The notes under the pieces are model-generated. The model saw only the letters and a program-made list of their open reading frames with translations, was not told where the DNA came from and did not search any database. The translations under genes and the position numbers were made by a program. From contig JAACMV010000016.1 of the NCBI GenBank assembly GCA_010909725.1, positions 1,093,501 through 1,157,500 on the forward strand: 64,000 nt of DNA, read 5' to 3'. How positions within the stretch are numbered: position 1 is the stretch's first letter; every line of letters starts with the position of its first letter. The DNA is from Picochlorum sp. 'celeri' (taxonomy: Eukaryota; Chlorophyta; Trebouxiophyceae). Positions 10,438 to 20,441 of this stretch are shown piece after piece.

Positions 10438-12043
10438 TCAATCACTTGTATTTTTGTCAACTCCATTTCCATTCTCTGTCTTTTGTTTCTTCTCTACAGG
10501 CTCTTTGATGATTCTTCCGTGCTTTGTTTTTGGACCCCAGCGTTCTGGATTTCCCACAAATCTAGCAATCTTGTTTTTCCCCTTCTTGTCTGGGATAATT
10601 GCAGCTGATACCCTAGAAAAGTCTGCAATATGTACAGGATCTTTCGACAGTATCGTATGGGCATGAGATCCCTCCTTGACATTGACTGGATGATCCTTTA
10701 CCCAGCATCTCAAAATATCCCAGATGAGGGCCCAAGGGGCATCTGTCTTGATCCCTGTTCTCAGACAATGAGTTGGGGACGCCCTATATCCAGCATTGAT
10801 GATTGCAGATTTGAAGGCTTCTTGTCGTGGAATTGAAGCCCGCAGGGTCTTGCAAGCCTCGTGCAAATCCAGATACAGTGGCACATCGCTCAATTCCTCT
10901 GAGCAGTTGACCAAGATTCCACGGACCTTGTCGAATGATTTGAACTTCTCTTTGTTCTCTTGTAATACTTCCAAAACGCCTTTAATCCATTCTTTGTTGT
11001 GGATAGGCTCTGACCAAATGGGACCTCCGACAGTGTATGAGGCTCCAGTCTCTGGGCACTTCTGCTGCACTGGGGGACCAAAGCCAGCGCCATATTTCTT
11101 GCTGTTTCCTCGCTCAAACACTCTACCAACTTGCATCAGCTCGAATGAATCACATCCTTGGCTTTGGAATACATACGAGTGCTTGAGTGCTGTGTTTTTA
11201 GCCTCGGCCGGAGAGGTGTAAATTCTAACAAACACCCTCACATAGAAATCAATGGACAGGGACAGCACTGGAACAATATGCCGTTTATGCCTCGCAGCAG
11301 CTGTACTTATTGAGGATAGCAGTATTCTAATCGCTTGTTCGTGGCAATACGGTTTGTGCAAAGGATATGCCCCATACTTTGCATACCCAGCTTCTCCATT
11401 GTTTCCGCACAGCACAGCCATATCGGTAGCTGTGCACAAAAGAATACCACCCTCGGAGACACAAGAAACTGCTGAATCCAGTAGAGTACAAGGCGAGCCG
11501 TACGGGTCCAGGTCAACCACATCAAACGCTCCTGGATTCTGCAACATGACCATCCTAGCATCTCCTACAGAAGGCTGCACCTTCTGGGCGACATGAGCCC
11601 CGTTAAATTCGATATTTTTCTTCATCATCTCGACCACCTCTGGGTCCAGATCATTCGCTATAATGTGCTTCACATTGTTCACCTCCTTGGCATACCTGAT
11701 GGACCGCAACCCACTGGCAGCCAACCCTTCCAAAATGCGCAGTCCCTCTTCTCTATTGGGCACCCCTTTGCTTCTCTGCAATCTACTAGGTTTGAAGGTT
11801 TCCGTCTTCCGAACCTTCTCAAAGTAATTGATCACCGCGATCGAGAGGTCTCGGTTCACCACTTGCGCTGGGTTGTAAAACACCTCGTTGCCCTTTTGCA
11901 ATATTGTCGCCTCTCCCTCTGATTGAGCAGCATATCCCTCTGGAATATCTCTAAATAAACGAAGAAATAAGCTTGATGAGTCGATGGCTCGTGAAAATCG
12001 ACAGCGAACAGGACATGCAAGAAACGTACCCACGAGTCGCCAT
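10438..12043 (-). CDS. TRM1: tRNA (guanine26-N2)-dimethyltransferase TRM1
   Basis: AdoMet enzyme that makes m2,2G26 in tRNA. Seen: NEVFYNPAQVVNRDLS, GLRILEGLAASGLRSIRYA (AdoMet site), FDVVDLDPYGSP (catalytic DPYG-type motif), ALIWDILRCWVKDHPV in the C-terminal domain and a lysine-rich tail. The first exon is only 14 nt (12030-12043, M-A-T-R and two bases). A 79-nt intron (11951-12029, donor GTACGT, acceptor TTTTAG-like TTTAG after a pyrimidine tract) joins it to D-I-P-E-G, giving 508 residues. Reading from the GTG at 12033 would translate the intron. Convergent with GC1 with no base between stop codons. Confidence 0.9.
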
Positions 12044-12369
12044 ATCGCCAGTACTCTCCAATACCGCCCAATCTGGTTTTAAAACGGTAGTTGATAAACT
12101 TGATATGAGAAAATCAACCCAAATACCTGCTGTTGTCGCTGCTCTGATGCCCTGTCTTTTTCTGACACAAGACCCCAGCATGCAACGTACAACTTGGCTT
12201 CTTCGACGCTTCCAATCCACAGAGAAGTAAGTCAGATCAGTAGATTGTTCATTCAATATGAATGCAGCGGTACACAGTATGCAAGAGGGCATTCATAAGA
12301 TATCTGTTTTTTATTTCCTTATTCAAGAATCTCCGCTGGGCAAATTTCCCCCAAAAGGTCTAGATCCGC
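12044..12369. promoter_or_regulatory. Divergent promoter region, TRM1/PrmC
   Basis: 326 bases between the TRM1 and PrmC start codons, which face away from each other. No convincing TATA box or repeat is visible; the span is ordinary mixed sequence with an A/T-rich stretch near 12300-12325. Confidence 0.4.
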
Positions 12370-13596
12370 ATGACGTATCATCTGGGAAACAATTGCATAA
12401 AATGTCAGATCGGTGATATGATCAGTCTATGTCGTTCTAGACTGTTCAAAACAGTTGCTCAACATTCTCGTTCAGCATGTCTCTCCTCGACGCCGGGTTC
12501 TGTCGAATTAGGTCGAATTCAAGCTTCATCGAACCCTCAATTACCTTTATGTGAGCGATCTGCAGAGTATATTGAAAGCGCTGCGACTGTGTCGAACTGG
12601 TACCGCGAGGTTTCCAACAGTCTTGTCCAGGTTGGGGATGAACTGCAGAAAGACGGGGGGCCAATGTACGATGATCTGGTGACTGAGCTCGGATGGCTGA
12701 TGGAAGATGCTGTGGTTGGATGGAAAGAGTTTGCAGCGTCCCAGGAACGCAAGATGGCATGCGCAGGGAGCAGCAAGAGTAGAGAAGATGCCATGCTCAA
12801 GTTGCGGATATCAATTGTAGAATTACGTACGTGCGTGTGACTGTGATAGATGCAACAACGCTGCCTTTTTTTGATATCTCATGTTTCCACAGGTGAATTA
12901 TGGGAGAAGAGGATCGTGGAGCGAGTGCCTTTGCAATACCTCACATGCAGTGCCTTTTGGAGAGATATGGTGCTCTCAGTGGGTCCAGGGGTTCTCATTC
13001 CTCGGCCTGAGACTGAGCTCATGATCGATTTTGTCCAGCATGTAGTTGAAAATCACCCTCACTTGGCGTCAGGAGAATGGGTCGATTTGGGGACGGGGAG
13101 TGGGGCACTGGCGGTGGGCATGGCCAGGGCCATGCCTGCTGCACAGGTGATTGCTACTGACCTCGCTCCAGAACCCTTGCGATATGCGTCTTTCAACGCC
13201 ACGCGGTACAAAGTATCTGATAGGGTACATGTAATAGAGAGCAACTGGTTCGATGGGTTGCACGAGGCAGGGATTTCAAATGTGGCTGGTATTCTCAGCA
13301 ATCCACCATACATTCCAGCACAGGACGTGTCTGCCCTCCAAGCAGAAGTTGCTCTGCACGAGCCTCGATTAGCATTAGACGGAGGTTCAGACTTGGCCAT
13401 CGATAGTTTGATGCCTATTTGCCGGGGAGCGGCAGAAATACTACAACCTGGCGGTTTTATCGGATTAGAAACAGGAGGTGGTGAACAGGCGCACTATGTC
13501 TCGCATGTGCTGGAGCATCTATCTGCCTTTCACCACATCACCATACGTCGAGATTTGAGAGGTGTCGAGAGATTTATAACTGCTTTTAAAAAGTAA
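12370..13596 (+). CDS. prmC: PrmC/HemK release-factor glutamine N5-methyltransferase, organellar
   Basis: Two exons (12370-12826 and 12893-13596) joined across a 66-nt intron (donor GTACGT, acceptor CCACAG) in phase 1, giving 386 residues. The N-terminal ~90 residues look like a presequence. The helical HemK N-domain ends ERVPLQYLTCSAFW, followed by VLIPRPETE, the AdoMet motif WVDLGTGSGALAVG and the catalytic NPPY (SNPPYIPAQD). It methylates the GGQ glutamine of peptide-chain release factors; the leader and family suggest mitochondrial or plastid action. ATG at 12421 is an alternative start. The stop is 12 nt from the convergent Sec62 stop. Confidence 0.9.
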
Positions 13597-13608
13597 AAAG
13601 GATATTCG

Positions 13609-14700
13609 TTACAGTTCTTCCTTGCTAGAAGACGAATTCATGGAGGCTGTGGTGTTCTCTGCTGCTGTCTCATTTCCTTTGGAAATCATATTCCGAGTAT
13701 TATGTACATTCAAAAATTCAAACAGCTCGTCCCTGTATTTGAATGCATTCCTCTTCACTGCTTCTTGTCCAGGAGAATGGGTGTACAATACCCACGTCAA
13801 CGCCGCCACAGACCCAGCCACACTCACCCTCGTCACCCAATGCCATGCCAGCGCCCTCATTGTGCTTGTGTCAGGTTCCTCGATCGCAATCAGCGGAAGG
13901 AACAGCTCCGATACCGGTTTGTTATCATCTAATACATTTGGCAGCACCCATACCGTGTTTCCAGTGAAAATATAACTCGTGAGCGCAATAAAGGCCCTCA
14001 CCAACAGGGCCCCAATCAACACCACCAGCAATCCAGACAACATGTAGACCACACCAATCTTGATCCATGACGGCGCCACCGGGAACAGACACACCAAAAT
14101 CACTCCAACAGCACACAACGCAGATACAATGTACACCCACGTCGGCGTAGGCTTGTCAAACGTCCAGCAGTAGAAGGCAGCCTCGTCAAACTTTTGGCTG
14201 TCCGGACCCTGCACCGGCAACACCTTTTTGGGAAACTTTATCAGCCTCTTCTGCCCAGGAGGAGGCTTCAGAAACTTCCTCTGACACTTCACCACCAATC
14301 CCCGTCGAATGAGCAGCCCAGCTGCCTCCTCAATGCGCTTCTCAACCGATGAAGAATCTGCCATGACACGTTTTCCCCGTCAACCACCACCATATACTAC
14401 GCAATCCCTAGCATGCACACACATACCTTTTCTGGATATCACATTAGACACTGCTTCTGGGTTATCTCTGCACCAGCGAGCAAAATCCTTTCCCCGAAAG
14501 AGGTCCAACCGATCAGTCTGCAACACCGCGCTTCTGCTCTCTATTCCATTCTTCCCCCTCAGAATTTCCGCAAACACATATAGAGATTCATCCTGTAGCC
14601 AGAATCAGTCCATCGTTCAACACAAGCATCACACACAGAGACACACAAGGCAAGGAGAGAAAGACGTTGACTCTCGACAAACGACACGCACATCTGCCAT
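13609..14700 (-). CDS. SEC62: Sec62, ER protein translocation subunit
   Basis: Three exons: 14692-14700 (M-A-D only), 14427-14592 and 13609-14357; introns are 99 nt (donor GTGCGT) and 69 nt (donor GTATGT). The result is 307 residues. Exon 2 carries SAVLQTDRLDLFRGKDFARW, the N-terminal Sec62 signature shared with plants. Exon 3 has FYCWTFDKPTPTW, two membrane helices separated by a short loop (ICLFPVAPSW-like, here CLFPVAPSW) and FTGNTVWVLPN. The C-terminus is Asn/Ser-rich. Sec62 acts with Sec61/Sec63 in post-translational ER import. The start lies 35 nt after the stop of the upstream isocitrate dehydrogenase. Confidence 0.87.
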
Positions 14701-14735
14701 GCTATCTATCTTACAATTACAATTACATTATTGGA

Positions 14736-16085
14736 TTAGGCACTGCTTCGATAACCATACAAAGCCTCGAAATTCTCCCGAATCTTGTCCATGAATGGCT
14801 GGGTCATGATGTAGGTGGATGGCTCTGCCTTTGGTCCATGGATGCAAATAGCCAAATCCTTGGTCATGAAACCCTGTTCTACAGTCTTAATGACTGCAGA
14901 CTCCATATCAGAGCAATATTTTGCCAGTGCTTCATTTCCATCGAGCTTGGCTCTGTGGGCAAGGCCTCGTGTCCAGGCAAAGATTGATGCAATTGGGTTG
15001 GTGGAGGTCTCCTTGCCCTGTTGATACTGCCTCCAATGTCGAGTCACAGTGCCGTGGGCTGCCTCTGCTTCGACCGTCTTACCATCAGGAGTTATTAAAA
15101 CGGATGTCATGAGTCCGAGGGACCCATATCCTTGAGCCACAATGTCTGACTGGACGTCGCCATCGTAGTTTTTGCAGGCCCACACAAATCCTCCAGAGGA
15201 TTTGAGTGCCTGGGCAACCATGTCATCGATAAGCCGGTGCTCATAGAATATACCCGCGTCTTCAAACTGTTTCTTGTAATGCTTTTCATACACGTCGGCG
15301 AATGTCTGCAGGAACATGCCATCGTACTTTTTCAAAATAGTATTCTTGGTGGACAGGTACAGGGGCCATTTCCTCTGACTGGCATACTGGAAGCACGAGT
15401 GCGCAAATCCTTCGATGGAGGCTTGGGTATTGTACATACCCAATGCCACGCCTGGACCTTTGAAATCGTAGATTTCCATCACCTCGGGCGCTCCCCCGTC
15501 TGCTGGTGTAAAGGTCATCTCCAACTTGCCTGGGCCAGGAGCCACAAAGTCGGTGGCCCTGTACTGATCTCCAAACGCATGGCGACCGACCACGATAGGC
15601 TCCTTCCACCCACTCACCAAACGAGGAACATTATCAATCACAATTGGCTCGCGAAACACAGTCCCATTCAGGATATTCCGAATGGTTCCATTGGGACTCT
15701 TCCACATCTTCTTCAGCTTGAACTCCTCCACCCGTGCCTCATCTGGCGTGATGGTCGCACACTTGATCCCCACGTTATACTTTTTAATCGCCTCGGCCGC
15801 ATCCACAGTGATCTGATCGTCCGTCGCATCCCGACTCGTCACACTCAGGTCGTAATATTTGGTGTCCACCTGGACATATGGGAACACCAGCTTGGTCTTG
15901 ATAGAATCCCAAATCGCCCGAGTCATCTCATCCCCATCGATATCCACCACCGGATTATCTACCGATATCTTGTTGGCTGACGACATCCAACAGTGCGGGA
16001 CGAGTTGATGTGAATTTTTCTGCAATGAGGCTGATGCCGCAACGACATCGTCCCATCGCCTTTGTTTGATGACACGCCTCAACAT
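14736..16085 (-). CDS. IDH: NADP-dependent isocitrate dehydrogenase, mitochondrial
   Basis: 449 residues from the ATG at 16085; an in-frame TTG nine bases upstream is not a start. The first ~40 residues ([20 protein letters not shown]) are a basic amphipathic presequence. The enzyme follows: [36 protein letters not shown] (substrate loop), a DDMVAQ segment with the metal-binding Asp residues, NYDGDVQSD, and [16 protein letters not shown] (NADP loop). Eukaryotic homodimeric type; converts isocitrate to 2-oxoglutarate with NADPH formation. No intron is needed. Confidence 0.93.
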   Translation of the reverse strand: MLRRVIKQRRWDDVVAASASLQKNSHQLVPHCWMSSANKISVDNPVVDIDGDEMTRAIWDSIKTKLVFPYVQVDTKYYDLSVTSRDATDDQITVDAAEAIKKYNVGIKCATITPDEARVEEFKLKKMWKSPNGTIRNILNGTVFREPIVIDNVPRLVSGWKEPIVVGRHAFGDQYRATDFVAPGPGKLEMTFTPADGGAPEVMEIYDFKGPGVALGMYNTQASIEGFAHSCFQYASQRKWPLYLSTKNTILKKYDGMFLQTFADVYEKHYKKQFEDAGIFYEHRLIDDMVAQALKSSGGFVWACKNYDGDVQSDIVAQGYGSLGLMTSVLITPDGKTVEAEAAHGTVTRHWRQYQQGKETSTNPIASIFAWTRGLAHRAKLDGNEALAKYCSDMESAVIKTVEQGFMTKDLAICIHGPKAEPSTYIMTQPFMDKIRENFEALYGYRSSA

Positions 16086-16293
16086 TTTTTGCAATATATG
16101 TCTACTTACTGTAAGAAGGGTTTATTATTATTACTGATCCGGTTCTGCGGGATGGTTTCTTTCTTCAAATTTTGGAGAATATTCTAAATCCCTTCCGTCG
16201 GAAATAAAAGCAAGAAAAGGACCGTAAGGAAATACAGATTTTCTTCTTCTTCGCTTGACGCAAGAATATCAAAAAAAGACAATCAAAATAACA

Positions 16294-16737
16294 ATGGCGA
16301 CGCGTGGACCACCTCAATCGTGGAATCACGGACTCTGTAGTTGTTTTACCGATTGTGGCATTTGCTGCTGGGGATACTGGTGCCCCTGTTGGTTATATGG
16401 AGATACTGCCAAAAAGTTGGATACTGCTCGTGGAATTCAGGATGCCGGGTGCTGCTTGGACTGCTGTGTCTTCTTCTTGTTGAGCTTCTTTTGTCTCCAA
16501 GGCTTTGTCGGATGTGGTCGTCGACGCGATCTTCGTACGCAGTTTAATCTGCAAGGAGAGGATTGCCCAGCATGCTGTGCCTACACGTGCTGCGGTGGGT
16601 GTGCTGTGTGCCAGGATGCAAATGAGTACAGGTACAGGGAGAGGGAAATCATCAGGAGCCAGCAGCAGCAGCAGGTGCAGATGCAGCCGGTTGTGCAGCA
16701 AGAGATGACGTCAGGAGATGCTGCGCAAAAGTTGTAG
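16294..16737 (+). CDS. PLAC8-family cysteine-rich membrane protein
   Basis: 147 residues from the ATG at 16294 (frames open upstream only to a TTG). The PLAC8 signature CCWGYWCPC fits CC-x4-CPC, preceded by CSCFTDCGIC. A hydrophobic Cys-rich stretch CCLDCCVFFLLSFFC follows, then a QF-type segment RRDLRTQFNLQGEDCPACC. The tail is Gln-rich. Family members (PCR, FW2.2, cornifelin) sit in the plasma membrane and affect heavy-metal or calcium transport, or cell number. The substrate is not predictable here. 208 nt separate it from the divergent isocitrate dehydrogenase start. Confidence 0.82.
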   Translation: MATRGPPQSWNHGLCSCFTDCGICCWGYWCPCWLYGDTAKKLDTARGIQDAGCCLDCCVFFLLSFFCLQGFVGCGRRRDLRTQFNLQGEDCPACCAYTCCGGCAVCQDANEYRYREREIIRSQQQQQVQMQPVVQQEMTSGDAAQKL

Positions 16738-16816
16738 ATGGACTCGTTGTACATGTACAAGGGTTGAGATCATTGGTAACAAGGGGCCCTCTCTGATTGT
16801 GATGGCAGTGCCAATG

Positions 16817-16843
16817 GAGAAGAAGAAGAAGAAGAAGAAGGAA
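16817..16843 (+). repeat. GAA trinucleotide repeat
   Basis: About eight to nine GAA units in the 3' flank of the PLAC8 gene. A simple microsatellite with no evident function. Confidence 0.8.
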
Positions 16844-16979
16844 GACATGATCGTGATTCGTTCAGTCGGTTTTTTTTTGTTTTTTGTAACATTATCAGCA
16901 AAACTTTAGTACTAGAACGGCGAAAAAGGACAAAACGCGGGTGATCCGTTCATGTGCCACGTCAGAACCGCTATTGCGA

Positions 16980-17480
16980 ATGTCTACAATAGTCTCTCGA
17001 AGGGCTACTATGCCATCTCAGATACATGGTACTGTGTATCGTAGGTCTGTAATACAAGGGTTTGGTGGAAAGGGGCTCGTGGCTGTGCGACGTGGGCCAA
17101 GGAGTACGACTGTGGTTCCGCAGAGGGCGTTGGGGAATGGCGGAGGCACGGGGGATGAGGCATGGTGGAGTGCCTTGTATGGAATGTACAACTATGGAAT
17201 GGGCGGTGGGTCTGCGCCAGGGGATGGTGGATTTCGAGGTGTGATTCAGAGTGGGGTATCTGAGAAGCTGGCTGATTGGATCCATGTATTGGATGCTCGG
17301 GATGCCATGGAGGCGTGTGGAGGTCTGTCTGGAGAGGAGAAGGAAGAGTGTTTTGTGGTGTTTGGGGTGGACAAGGATGCCGACCTATGGTATGATACTG
17401 TGAATCGGTTGGAGGGGATGTTGAGTTTGGAGACTTTTCCAGAGGAAGAGGGTGTGCATCGTGGGCAAGAACGTATATAA
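16980..17480 (+). CDS. Hypothetical protein with organelle-type leader
   Basis: 166 residues from the ATG at 16980. The N-terminal 55 residues are rich in Arg, Ser and Thr with almost no acid, typical of a plastid or mitochondrial transit peptide. The middle has a Gly-rich patch with Trp/Tyr (WWSALYGMYNYGMGGG). The C-terminal acidic part contains EACGGLSGEEKEEC and WYDTVNRLEGM. Two cysteines 10 residues apart before a Trp recall CP12, but the spacing and second Cys pair of CP12 are missing, so no name is given. Convergent with AMP deaminase, 55 nt between stops. Confidence 0.5.
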   Translation: MSTIVSRRATMPSQIHGTVYRRSVIQGFGGKGLVAVRRGPRSTTVVPQRALGNGGGTGDEAWWSALYGMYNYGMGGGSAPGDGGFRGVIQSGVSEKLADWIHVLDARDAMEACGGLSGEEKEECFVVFGVDKDADLWYDTVNRLEGMLSLETFPEEEGVHRGQERI

Positions 17481-17535
17481 ATGCTGTAGTATCGTATCAT
17501 GACATAATGTACAAAAATGTTACTATATTATATTA

Positions 17536-20339
17536 TTATTGTGAATCATCTGCGGTGCGAGATGTTCTAATGACATGTGCTTGATGCCCATTGGCAATGA
17601 GGTTTCGTTCCTCGTTCAAACAATCCTTTCGAAAGACCATTCTCAAAGCGGGAACGTTTGTCTTTTGAATGTTGTTTCCTTCCGGCCCATCTTTCCAATA
17701 TTCCGTGTGCACCCAATGCATTTTCAGCCTGTGAGGGAACCCAGAGTGGATCACGCTGTTTCTGGCAATTTCGCAGAGGTCTGTTGCGCTCAGCTTCCAT
17801 ACCTGTGCAGCCACGGAGTACTCCTCCACCAACGGTTCTCGAGTGAGATGGATTTGCAAAGGGTCGTCTGTCGACAAGGACACCTGCAGGCCTCTCGCAA
17901 AGAACTGTGGAAAGGGGTTTCTGTGGTAGTCAAGGAAGAGGGAATTGTTGGACAGGGGGCTCATGCAGAGTCCAATCTGGGCCACGTAGTACAAGTATTG
18001 GAGGCATGGCGATTTCCTGAGATTGATTCCGTGCGCAATATTTTCAGCCAACAGAAACGTGGCTGCCAGATGGTCCAAGTCTCCTGCCTCTCCGCAGTGA
18101 GGGCGCAGGGAAAATGTGTTGAGGCCTCTCGACTCCCTCAGTTTATTCAACGTGTACAGATTTGCGTACACATAGTATGTGTAGTAGGCGTACGGTGGGT
18201 TGTGCTTCGTATTCCACTCTTCCGGGGTTGGCATATGCTTGGTCGGCCGCCTCTCTGGTTTAGATTCGTCGTCCACCAAGTCAAACCCGCTGACATGCTT
18301 CAAAAATATGTGCAGCATTGGATGTGTTCCAGGATCGATAGTGGCCTCGAACATGGGCAAGAAAATATTGTCCAAGAACTGCTGGAAGTTTTCAATGATT
18401 CCCTGATTCTTGTACACATTGTACAGCCTGGGTATTTGTATCATCCACAGGTTGTTGTCAGAGTACAGCCGATTCTGCACCACCCATGCCGCCAGCGTAT
18501 CCCATTCGACTGGTTTCCTCCCGTAGATGGAGATTCTGTACTCTGTGTGCTGGTACTTGGATGCCTCAAGGTCGTTGAACACTTCTTTTGTGAGCTCTGC
18601 TAGGAACCTTCCGTGGATAATGTTCTCCTGCTTGATGAAGATTTCGCGGAGCCTGGACTGCCCGAACGGATTATACTTGAGATTGAACTTGTCAAATCTA
18701 TGAAAGATGTTCTTGTCTGCATGCACATCCAATGAATCCACAGAGAGGTCATAGGATGTCAGGTTGAGACTCTCAAAAACCTCCTTCAGCGTCAAAAATT
18801 TTCCATCCCGAAAGATGACGAGCTCGTCCGGCTCTTTTTTCAACTTGCTTTTAATGAAGCGAAGCAAGTGCTTCTGGTGCATGCAGGCCGAGTGGTGGAC
18901 ATGCGTATCGACCTTCCTGACATTGTAGAAATCTCTATGAGGAGCTGATTTCTGGGCCAAGAACTCCTTGTCTGCGTTGAGCATCACATGCAAATTGAAC
19001 TTTTGTTCCAACAGCTGCATTCGATGGTGCGTGAATGACCGCACGTGTCCCATGGCAGAAACCTTCAAGAGCCAGTGCATCGTGGAAAAAAAGTCATGAG
19101 AGTCTCCTGGAGGGGCAAACAAGCGCTCGTCGGAGTGAGATGGATCCCAGACATGCACCACCCCATCCACCATTTGAAACCTATACTGCTGAGGAGGCAT
19201 ATTATCCCAATGGAAGGGGTCGTCGCCCAAGCAATGTCGCATGAGCTGAGCCTCTGGCACATCCACCATATCCTCTGGAGACAATCGAGGCTTGAACACC
19301 CACTTGCTCCTCTCGTCTAAAGCTTTTTTCAACATGTGGCACACGTCCTCGGCTTCCTCCGTCTGTGGCATCTCTGGGGTCAACACTCTGTTGTAGTGTT
19401 CGTGCAGGGCTGCATCTTCAATGATGCGACCCTCTGTGGCCAAGACGTCCTGCGTCGTCTGCCTCACATGATGATTTATATTCCTTCTTTTCGCAGCACC
19501 ATTTGCTTTGGGCGTGCTGCTTTGCCCATAACCATCGAGCCGAGCTTGCTGCAGGGGGGCTGTGTGTCCAGGCACAGATGCAGATCTCGGCATGGCCGTG
19601 CTCGCCTGATGCCCTTCTCCATTAAATGATTGATGCTTGGTTGCTCCTGTACCATTGACTTTTTGAATGTAAGGATACTGGACTGTGTGCCGCAACGCAT
19701 CATGCAATGCTGGATTCGAGCGATCTGCTGGGCCAGCGTAAATCACTGGCTCTGCTCCCGCCCCTCCTTCGGATTCGCTCACGAGATCTGTCCCAGCTCG
19801 TCGTCTATCACTCTCTGTTATATAAGGAGATTCCTGGTTGGTCGAATGATGCGCATACTCCCGACCATTGGCAGATGCATGGTTGTGCACAGCTCCCTCA
19901 TAGTACAGGTCTGTATCTTGCCGCACCAGCGACCGAGTGGGAGGCAAGGGAGGCCCATTGGTGGATTGTTTCTGATACTGATGATGTCTCCGTGACATCA
20001 ACTGCCTCGCCTGAGGAGATGGCGCCCTGTAACACGAGTGAGGAGTTGTGAGAACAAGAGGCAACGGGCATGCTCGCCAAAAACCAAGGTCACCCAACCT
20101 TATTCGTACCTGGTGGTGATATGACTCCGACTACCTGTCCGCTTCGACTGTTGAGTGCGTTTCCCAGGGAAGACTGTAGCATCCCCAGCTTCACCGAGCA
20201 TGCTGTATCGTCCGTTGGACAATTTCAGGGCCACGAGAACCCCTCCTGCCGCCACCACACCTCCAAGAATAATTCCTCCCGTAAACCATCCCCAACCGCT
20301 GGACGAGGCGTCCTGAGGCGTGGTATTGGACGCTGCCAT
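17536..20339 (-). CDS. AMPD: AMP deaminase with N-terminal membrane anchor
   Basis: Two exons (20110-20339 and 17536-20026) with an 83-nt intron (donor GTACGA, acceptor GTTACAG), 906 residues. Exon 1 encodes a single hydrophobic segment (GGIILGGVVAAGGVLVALKL) after a short head, as in plant AMPD (FAC1). A disordered Ser/His/Gln-rich linker follows. The catalytic half has the metal-site start KVDTHVHHSACM, DNIFLPMFEAT, HCGEAGD (catalytic Glu and zinc His) and STDDPLQIH (zinc Asp). Converts AMP to IMP. The frame open beyond 20026 is intron. Confidence 0.92.
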
Positions 20340-20441
20340 GAGGTTCGGTTCAAAGGACACTGAGTCTCTCAGAAATCGGCGTACACGTACGCTATCCGAG
20401 GGTTACATCCGAAAATAAATAATTTATATTTATTATGGTGG

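Noticed and set aside
15237..15980. 247-codon plus-strand open frame
   Set aside because: Lies wholly opposite the isocitrate dehydrogenase gene; its translation is His/Leu/Arg-rich with no family, a typical antisense shadow.
16980..17480. Naming the small organelle protein CP12
   Set aside because: Cys spacing is C-x10-C, the C-terminal Cys pair and the usual CP12 core are missing.
17575..18603. 342-codon plus-strand open frame
   Set aside because: Antisense to the catalytic half of AMP deaminase; no domain, and the sense gene is certain.
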